Part shown: in pieces, positions 5,556-10,837 of the stretch
How positions within the stretch are numbered: position 1 is the first letter of the stretch
Layout: each line of letters begins with the position of its first letter
Assembly: GCA_943913325.1 (NCBI GenBank)
Contig: CALTXP010000052.1
Span: 1-10,837, forward strand
From: an uncultured Anaerococcus sp.
Lineage (GTDB): Bacteria; Bacillota; Clostridia; Tissierellales; Peptoniphilaceae
Direction: 5' to 3'
Length of the DNA stretch: 10,837 nt
The notes under the pieces: model-generated
Database searches by the model: none
Seen by the model: only the letters and a program-made list of their open reading frames with translations
What the model was told of the DNA's origin: nothing
Program-made: the position numbers and the translations under genes

Positions 5556-5948
5556 ATGGAAATTATTAGAAATCTCGTTCATAGTGATCTTTCATTAATA
5601 AAAGAATTTAGGGATAATACGATAAGTTTATTAGAAAAACAGAACTATGATGAAGATTTTATCTTTAAAATTAGGCTCATTCTAGACGAATTAATCATAA
5701 ATTCTTATAAACATGGTAATAACAAAATTTATGAGAAATTGATTGATATTATTATAGTGATTGATGAAGATTATTGTATGATCAAAGTTAAAGACGAGGG
5801 AGATGGGATAACTTATGGTAAGTATAGAGATCTTTTATCAGATCATGGCAGAGGTATCCAATTAGTTTACTCCCTTGCAGATAATTTTTGGGTGAAGGAT
5901 AATACTACTGTAGCTTGTTTAGAACTAAATGATCAAAAAAATTGTTAA
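5556..5948 (+). CDS. RsbW/SpoIIAB-type HATPase domain protein (anti-sigma-factor-like serine kinase)
   Basis: The 130 residues form a single GHKL-type ATPase domain. The N-box is ILDELIINSYKHGN (42-55), with the likely catalytic base Glu45 and Mg-binding Asn49. The G1 box is DEGDG (80-84). The G2 region is DHGRGIQLVYSLAD (96-109). Relatives RsbW and SpoIIAB bind a sigma factor and phosphorylate an anti-sigma antagonist (STAS protein) on serine. Size and motif spacing fit this group better than a sensor kinase, which would carry extra domains. No STAS protein or sigma factor is adjacent, so partners are unknown and the regulatory role is inferred from the family. The ATG has AAGGGGG at 5544-5550. 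A TATAAT at 5487-5492 could be its -10. It stands alone between divergent rubredoxin and a downstream terminator. Confidence 0.85.
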   Translation: MEIIRNLVHSDLSLIKEFRDNTISLLEKQNYDEDFIFKIRLILDELIINSYKHGNNKIYEKLIDIIIVIDEDYCMIKVKDEGDGITYGKYRDLLSDHGRGIQLVYSLADNFWVKDNTTVACLELNDQKNC

Positions 5949-5949
5949 G

Positions 5950-5985
5950 CATCTAGTAATTGATAAAGTATCTAGATGTTTTTTT
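5950..5985 (+). terminator. Rho-independent terminator after the HATPase gene
   Basis: CATCTAG (5950-5956) pairs with CTAGATG (5972-5978) around a 15-base loop and is followed immediately by seven T (5979-5985). It begins two bases after the HATPase stop codon. Confidence 0.85.
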
Positions 5986-5995
5986 ATGGCTTTTA

Positions 5996-6023
5996 TTGAT
6001 AATATTTGCGCAATTGATATAAT
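5996..6023 (+). promoter_or_regulatory. Promoter of the typA operon
   Basis: TTGATA (5996-6001), a 16-base spacer and TATAAT (6018-6023) form a near-consensus vegetative promoter directly after the HATPase terminator. Initiation is expected near 6030, giving a leader of about 30 nt before the typA ATG at 6061. It is the best promoter in the window and probably serves all four downstream genes. Confidence 0.8.
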
Positions 6024-6060
6024 ATATTGATAGAATTTGTTAGTTATGAAAGAAGGATAT

Positions 6061-7881
6061 ATGAAAAGAGAAGATGTAAGAAATGTCGCAATCATAGCCC
6101 ACGTAGATCATGGTAAGACAACACTTGTTGATGGTTTACTAAGAAGTTCAGGGACTTTTAGAGAAAACCAAGAAGTCAACGAAAGAGTTATGGACTCTAA
6201 TAGTATAGAAAAGGAAAGAGGAATTACAATTCTTTCTAAAAATACTGCTATACACTATAAAGATACAAAGATTAATATTATAGATACGCCAGGCCACGCA
6301 GACTTCGGTGGTGAGGTAGAACGTGTACTTAATATGGCTGAATCAGTTGTTTTGGTAGTAGATAGCCATGAGGGTCCTATGCCTCAAACTAAGTTTGTAT
6401 TAAGAAAGGCTATTGAGCTTAATTTACCAGCGATTATTTGTATAAATAAAGTGGATAGACCAGATCAAAGAATTGATGAAGTTGAAGATGAAATATTAGA
6501 TTTATTTATTTCTCTAGATGCGGATGAATCTTATCTAGAAAGTCCTTTCGTTTATGCATCTGCTAAAAATGGCTGGGCAAGTCTTGAAAAAGGAACTGTA
6601 AAAAATGATATGATTGATCTTTTAGATACGATTATAGATTATACACCAGAATTTGAAGCTGATGAAAAAGCACCATTTAAGGTACTGGTTTCAACAACTG
6701 ACTATAGTTCTTTTTTAGGATCAATTGCAATAGGTAAGGTAGAGCAAGGTGTTATTAAGAAAAACGCCAATGCTGTAATTACAAACTACAATCAAAAAGA
6801 TAGACTTGAAAAGTCTAAAATTGTAACAATATATGAATTTGATGGTCTAGAAAGAGTAGAAGTAGAAGAGGCTAAGTTTGGATCTATTGTAGCTTTATCT
6901 GGTATGGAGGATATATCAATAGGTGATACCATTGGTACAGAGGAAGATCATGAGCCGATTGAATTTACAAAGATATCAGAACCTACCCTTTCTATGACTT
7001 TCTCAGTAAATGATTCACCTTTTGCAGGACGTGATGGTAAATATGTAACTAGTAGACATCTAAGAGAAAGATTATTTAAAGAAAAAGAAACGGATGTTTC
7101 TCTAAGAGTGGAAAATACAGATTCAACAGAAAGCTTTAGGGTTTCAGGACGTGGAGAGCTTCATTTATCAGTACTTATAGAAAATCTAAGAAGAGAAGGA
7201 TATGAATTCCAAGTTTCAAAGCCTGAAGTTATGTTTAAAGAAGTAGATGGCAAAAGACATGAACCAATAGAGCTTGCAACAATAGATGTTGACCAAGAAT
7301 ATACAGGCTCTGTTATAGATAAGCTTGGTCGTCGTAAGGGTGAACTTGTTGATATGAGCCCAACATCATCTGGTTATACTAGAATGATTTTTAGAATACC
7401 AGCTCGTGGTCTTATAGGCTATAGAACGGAATTTTTAACAGATACTAAGGGTACAGGTATTCTTAACTCAGAGTTTGAAGAATATGCACCATATAAGGGA
7501 GATATGGAGACACGTCAAGTAGGATCTCTCATAGCTAGTGAAGAAGGTATAGCAAGAGCATATGGCCTAAACTCAGCTCAATCTCGTGGACAACTCTTTA
7601 TAGGAGCAGGAGATGAGGTTTATGAAGGTGAGGTAGTAGGTATGAATGCAAAAGGTTTAGATATTGATGTAAATGTATGTAAGACTAAAAAATTAACAAA
7701 TACACGTGCCTCAGGATCAGATGATGCTATTATGCTAACACCTGCTAAAAAAATGAGTGTAGAAGAGATGATGGAATTTGTAGAAGATGATGAGTTAATA
7801 GAAGTTACTCCAAATAATTTAAGAATAAGAAAGAGAATTTTAGATAGTAATCTAAGATATAAGTCAAAGAAAAATAAATAG
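6061..7881 (+). CDS. typA: Translational GTPase TypA/BipA
   Basis: TypA is an EF-G-like GTPase that binds the ribosome and supports 50S assembly and growth under stress or cold. From the ATG at 6061 the protein has 606 residues, the usual family length. The GTPase motifs are all present: AHVDHGKTT (13-21), ERGITI with Thr56 (52-57), DTPGH (75-79), NKVD (129-132) and SAK (167-169). They are followed by domain II, EF-G III/V-like regions (SGRGELHLSVL in the middle, PARGLIGYRTEFLT later) and the TypA-specific C-terminal domain (HTFTSxS-like region replaced by VNVCKTKKLTNTRASGSDDA). I prefer 6061 to the upstream in-frame TTG (6037) and ATG (6046). It has AGAAGGA at 6051-6057 and yields the family's normal N-terminus, MKREDVRNVAIIAH. 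The next gene starts eight bases after the stop. Confidence 0.96.
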   Translation: MKREDVRNVAIIAHVDHGKTTLVDGLLRSSGTFRENQEVNERVMDSNSIEKERGITILSKNTAIHYKDTKINIIDTPGHADFGGEVERVLNMAESVVLVVDSHEGPMPQTKFVLRKAIELNLPAIICINKVDRPDQRIDEVEDEILDLFISLDADESYLESPFVYASAKNGWASLEKGTVKNDMIDLLDTIIDYTPEFEADEKAPFKVLVSTTDYSSFLGSIAIGKVEQGVIKKNANAVITNYNQKDRLEKSKIVTIYEFDGLERVEVEEAKFGSIVALSGMEDISIGDTIGTEEDHEPIEFTKISEPTLSMTFSVNDSPFAGRDGKYVTSRHLRERLFKEKETDVSLRVENTDSTESFRVSGRGELHLSVLIENLRREGYEFQVSKPEVMFKEVDGKRHEPIELATIDVDQEYTGSVIDKLGRRKGELVDMSPTSSGYTRMIFRIPARGLIGYRTEFLTDTKGTGILNSEFEEYAPYKGDMETRQVGSLIASEEGIARAYGLNSAQSRGQLFIGAGDEVYEGEVVGMNAKGLDIDVNVCKTKKLTNTRASGSDDAIMLTPAKKMSVEEMMEFVEDDELIEVTPNNLRIRKRILDSNLRYKSKKNK

Positions 7882-7889
7882 GTGATTAT

Positions 7890-8531
7890 ATGAATAGAAG
7901 ATTTGAAAAGAGCCTTAGCCAAGTATTAAGTGTGGTAGTTCTTATCTTATTTATCATTACTATAATATCGTCTCATGCAAATATCTTTGCTATAAACTAT
8001 ATTTGGGCAATAGGCTTTTTAATAGCCTGGGTGCTCATGTTAGTTTATGCAATATACATATTATTTCAAACAAATTCCTATGGATTGTCTATATTTACAG
8101 CTATCATAACTGCTATTGGCTTTGGAGTTTTAAGTGTTCCTGCAATTTTAGTATTGGCAAGATTTATACCAGTATTACCTGTAGGCCTTAACTTTAATAA
8201 TAAATTCCTTAATTTAAATAATCAATTTATTCTTTACACAGTTCTAATAGTTATATACTTTATCCATATATTAAATATTATAAAGCTTAAAAATAAACGA
8301 GAAGAATATAAAGTTTATAGCGATAATGAAGATAATAGTCCTATAATTAACGATAACTTAGAAGAAAACAATGAAGATTATGATATAATAACTAATAATA
8401 CTGATGATAAAACTGTTTTTGTATCTGATATTGATCAAGAAGTAGAGTATAATACAGAAAAAGTTGATTTTGTAGAAGAATTAACAGATGAAGATTTAGA
8501 ACTTATGGAAGGTGAGGATAACAATGGCTAA
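7890..8531 (+). CDS. Four-helix membrane protein with acidic C-terminal tail, unknown function
   Basis: The 213 residues fall into two parts. The N-terminal part has four hydrophobic segments at about 9-28, 37-60, 66-95 and 112-132, with short loops. A basic patch, KLKNKREE (132-139), marks the cytoplasmic side. The C-terminal 70 residues are strikingly acidic and Asn-rich, ending in ELTDEDLELMEGEDNNG, with no zinc or enzymatic motif. I do not recognise the family; it recalls the small four-helix proteins with charged tails found in many Firmicutes, some named DUF4064-like, but I cannot confirm that. The ATG has AGGTGAT (7880-7886), overlapping the end of typA. Its own last 8 bases overlap the rex start, and the sequence encoding GEDNNG doubles as the rex ribosome-binding site. 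Cotranscription with typA, rex and the ABC-F gene is therefore nearly certain. Confidence 0.8.
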   Translation: MNRRFEKSLSQVLSVVVLILFIITIISSHANIFAINYIWAIGFLIAWVLMLVYAIYILFQTNSYGLSIFTAIITAIGFGVLSVPAILVLARFIPVLPVGLNFNNKFLNLNNQFILYTVLIVIYFIHILNIIKLKNKREEYKVYSDNEDNSPIINDNLEENNEDYDIITNNTDDKTVFVSDIDQEVEYNTEKVDFVEELTDEDLELMEGEDNNG

Positions 8532-9153
8532 GGAAAATGGAGTATCATTATCAGTAATAAAAAGATTACCTAAGTACTATAGGTATCTAGAAAGTATCAA
8601 TGATCGTGGGATTGTAAGAGTTTCTTCTAAGGAACTTTCAGAAATTACAGGTCTTACAGCAAGCCAAATTAGACAAGACTTAAATCATTATGGTTGTTTT
8701 GGCCAACAAGGCTATGGTTATAATGTAAAAGAGCTTATGGATGAGCTTTCAAAAATCATAGGTGTAGATAAAGAGTATAATATGGTTTTAATAGGCTATG
8801 GTAATATAGGCCATGCCTTATACCAATATAGAACTTTTAAAGATCTAGGCTATACTTTTACTGCTGTTTTTGATAAAGATACCTCTAATGAAGAAGTTGA
8901 TGTAAAAGATATAGATGAACTTAGTGATTATCTAAAAGATAATAAGGTAGATATTGGGATAATTGCAACGCCTAAAGAAGCAAGTCAAGAAGTCTGTGAT
9001 GTACTCTGCGATGGTAATGTTATGGGTATTTGGAATTTTTCTCCAGTGGACCTTAAGACAAAAAATGGAGTTGTTCTAGAAAATGTACATTTAGATGAGT
9101 CATTATTTACTCTTACATATTTTATAAACTCTCCAGAGGACTTTAATTATTAA
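8524..9153 (+). CDS. rex: Redox-sensing transcriptional repressor Rex
   Basis: Rex represses fermentation and alternative electron-transfer genes when NADH is low. NADH binding to its Rossmann domain releases it from DNA. The 209 residues match the family. An N-terminal winged helix has VSSKELSEITGLTASQIRQD (33-52), followed by LNHYGCFGQQGYGYNV (53-68), the clostridial form of the wing. The NAD(H) motif GYGNIGHAL is at 91-99, and IIATP and IWNFSPVDL occur later in the core. The C-terminal swapped helix contains HLDESLFTLTYFIN. I start at ATG 8524, where AAGGTGAGG (8509-8517) is well spaced. The in-frame GTG at 8512 would add only four residues and would sit inside that ribosome-binding site. 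The gene overlaps the membrane protein before it, and its TAA shares a base with the ABC-F ATG. Rex next to a YdiF-type ABC-F gene also occurs in the Bacillus subtilis ydi region. Confidence 0.97.
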   Translation: MAKENGVSLSVIKRLPKYYRYLESINDRGIVRVSSKELSEITGLTASQIRQDLNHYGCFGQQGYGYNVKELMDELSKIIGVDKEYNMVLIGYGNIGHALYQYRTFKDLGYTFTAVFDKDTSNEEVDVKDIDELSDYLKDNKVDIGIIATPKEASQEVCDVLCDGNVMGIWNFSPVDLKTKNGVVLENVHLDESLFTLTYFINSPEDFNY

Positions 9154-10837
9154 TGAATATACTAACAGCTAGCAATTTAAGTAAATCATATCCTGCTAAG
9201 GAAATATTTAGTGGCTTAAGCTTTAAGATTGAAAAGGGTGATAAAGTCGGCCTAATTGGTGTAAATGGGGCTGGCAAATCCACCCTTTTTAAAATTTTAA
9301 TGGGAGAAGATGCAAAAGATAGTGGAGAGATCTATATCCCAAATAATATTAAAGTAGGGTATTTAAAACAGCAATTAGCAATAGATTATAATATTTCAAT
9401 CTATGATTATTGTATGAAGGTTTTTGATAAGATCATAGATATAGAAAAAGAATTAAGGCATATAGAAAAAAAACTAGCTGATCCTAAGCTAAGCAAAGAT
9501 AAGATGGACTCTTTATTAGAAGAGCATAATAAATTATTTGAGAAATTTGAAGCTAAAAATGGCTATGCTATAAGATCAGAACTTGAAGGCACTCTTAAAG
9601 CTATGGGATTTTTGGAGGAAGATTTTGATAAAAATATAAATGACTTATCAGGTGGTCAAAAAGCTAGGGTAGAGCTTGCTTATTTACTATTAGAAAAACC
9701 AGACCTAATCTTACTAGATGAACCTACTAACCACCTAGATATAAGTGCCATAAGATTTCTTGAAAATTTTATAAAAAATTATCAAGGTTCAGTAATAGTT
9801 ATCTCCCATGATAGGTATTTTTTGGATAATACTGTAAATAGAATATTTCTTTTAGAAAATGGAGATCTTAGCACTTATGATGGTGACTATACCAGCTTTA
9901 TGCATAAGAGAAAAAAAGACTTAGAAGTTAGAATGCACCAGTATAAGGCTCAACAAAAAGAAATTGACCGTCAAGAAGAGATAATAGAGCGACTAAAAAA
10001 TCAAGGTGGATCAAAACGTAAGAGAGGCATATCCCAATCTAGATCTCGCCAAAAACTTTTAGATAAGATGGATCGAATAGAAAAGCCTGAAAGTTTAAAT
10101 AATTCAATGAAGCTAAAGTTTACTCCTAGAATACAAAGTGGTGAAGATGTTTTAAAGGTAGAAAAGCTAGAGAAAAACTTTTCAGATAAGGAAATTTTTA
10201 AAAATATTAGCTTTGATCTATATCGTAATGAAAGAACAGCTATAATAGGAGAAAATGGCGTTGGTAAGACTACCTTATTTAGAATAATCATGGGAGAAGA
10301 ACTTCCCAGTGGTGGGAAAATTAAACAAGGACAAAGTGTAAATATTGGATATTTTGATCAAGAGCAAAAATCACTTAACTTAAATAACACTATTTTTGAT
10401 GAGATAAGGGAAACTTATCCCATGCTTACAAACTTTGAAATTAGATCCTATTTAGCTAAATTTATGTTCTATGAGAATGATGTAGATAGAGAAATTTCCG
10501 AACTTTCCGGTGGTGAGAGAGCTCGTATATCTTTACTTAAACTTATGATTTCTGATACAAACTTTATATTGATGGATGAGCCTACTAACCATTTAGATAT
10601 TGACAGTAAGGAAATTCTAGAAGATGCGATTTTAGATTATGAAGGTAGTATGCTTATAATAAGCCACGATAGATATTTTTTAAATAAGATAGCGGTAAAG
10701 ATTTTAGAGATGAAATCAGATGGTATGGATGAGTATCTAGGTAATTATAGTTATTATGAAAATAAACAAAAAGAATTAAAAGAATCTTCTACAGAAACTC
10801 ACTCGGTAAATAAGACCCAACTTGAAAAGGAAAAGAA
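9153..10837 (+). CDS. ABC-F family ATPase, YdiF-like (partial, 3' end outside window)
   Basis: ABC-F proteins are soluble twin-ATPase translation factors that bind the ribosomal E site; they lack membrane domains. The frame stays open from the ATG to the window's end, 561 codons. The first cassette has GVNGAGKST (36-44), LSGGQ (165-169), LILLDEPTNHLD (185-196) and His219. It carries the ABC-F arm insertion, helical and charged, at about 83-140. A basic linker, the P-site tRNA-interaction motif region, spans about 250-330 and includes KRKRGISQSRSRQK. The second cassette has GENGVGKTT (366-374), LSGGE (451-455), FILMDEPTNHLD (471-482) and His505. The tail past 535 is charged and incomplete. A vegetative housekeeping role is more likely than antibiotic resistance given the operon with rex and typA, but the sequence does not exclude resistance. 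The ATG overlaps the rex stop (TAATG) and has only a distant AGAGGA, so translation is probably coupled. Confidence 0.95.
   Translation, partial: MNILTASNLSKSYPAKEIFSGLSFKIEKGDKVGLIGVNGAGKSTLFKILMGEDAKDSGEIYIPNNIKVGYLKQQLAIDYNISIYDYCMKVFDKIIDIEKELRHIEKKLADPKLSKDKMDSLLEEHNKLFEKFEAKNGYAIRSELEGTLKAMGFLEEDFDKNINDLSGGQKARVELAYLLLEKPDLILLDEPTNHLDISAIRFLENFIKNYQGSVIVISHDRYFLDNTVNRIFLLENGDLSTYDGDYTSFMHKRKKDLEVRMHQYKAQQKEIDRQEEIIERLKNQGGSKRKRGISQSRSRQKLLDKMDRIEKPESLNNSMKLKFTPRIQSGEDVLKVEKLEKNFSDKEIFKNISFDLYRNERTAIIGENGVGKTTLFRIIMGEELPSGGKIKQGQSVNIGYFDQEQKSLNLNNTIFDEIRETYPMLTNFEIRSYLAKFMFYENDVDREISELSGGERARISLLKLMISDTNFILMDEPTNHLDIDSKEILEDAILDYEGSMLIISHDRYFLNKIAVKILEMKSDGMDEYLGNYSYYENKQKELKESSTETHSVNKTQLEKEK

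Noticed and set aside
5942..5959. Second Rex-operator-like sequence, TTGTTAAGCATCTAGTAA
   Set aside because: The left half is perfect, but the right half has several mismatches and it overlaps the HATPase stop codon and its terminator stem, upstream of the typA promoter. Not strong enough to call.
7620..7922. Minus-strand 100-residue ORF
   Set aside because: Antisense to the end of typA, with no start signal and no recognisable features.
8003..8191. Plus-strand 62-residue ORF
   Set aside because: Out-of-frame reading inside the four-helix membrane protein gene, with no ribosome-binding site.
10001..10291. Minus-strand 96-residue ORF
   Set aside because: Antisense to the ABC-F linker and second cassette, which is strongly supported.

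Overview
The window is AT-rich (roughly 30% G+C by eye) with strong Shine-Dalgarno sites, short intergenic gaps and many AGA/ATA/TTA codons. Together with the gene set (Rex, rubredoxin, an orphan CofE-like ligase, a YdiF-like ABC-F protein), this points to an anaerobic low-GC Firmicute. My best guess is a Tissierellia/Peptoniphilaceae relative (Anaerococcus-, Peptoniphilus- or Finegoldia-like). That placement is inference from gene content and composition, not a database match.

Layout. (1) 1-1490: the tail of a membrane protein, a Sir2 NAD-dependent deacylase and a small membrane/zinc-ribbon protein form a tight operon. It ends in a perfect hairpin terminator that contains the last codons and stop of the third gene. 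(2) 1537-2718: a single long-form CofE-like (F420-0:gamma-glutamyl ligase family) gene, with its own -10 box and terminator. (3) 2719-3269: a 551-base gap with no convincing gene. It holds the cofE terminator, a good -10 box and about 300 nt of apparently structured leader. Two short stretches in it look like diverged copies of one another. (4) 3270-5182: a family 8 glycosyltransferase (TTG start) and a highly charged, signal-peptide-bearing, membrane-anchored surface protein. (5) 5250-5408, minus strand: rubredoxin, too short to stand out in an ORF scan, with its own hairpin terminator. (6) 5556-5948: an orphan RsbW/SpoIIAB-type HATPase protein, divergent from rubredoxin, with a terminator. 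(7) 5996-10837: a clear sigma-A-type promoter drives typA, a four-helix membrane protein with an acidic tail, rex, and an ABC-F ATPase that runs off the window. These four genes are packed with gaps of 8 nt or less, or overlap.

How the genes fit together. Much of the window is core physiology of an anaerobe. Rex senses NADH/NAD+, the sirtuin consumes NAD+, rubredoxin carries electrons in oxygen or peroxide detoxification, and TypA and the ABC-F protein act on the ribosome. The glycosyltransferase and surface protein form a small envelope module. I found no CRISPR array, tRNA, rRNA, insertion sequence or phage gene. No known novel system is evident. The least explained region is the structured non-coding stretch 2719-3269.
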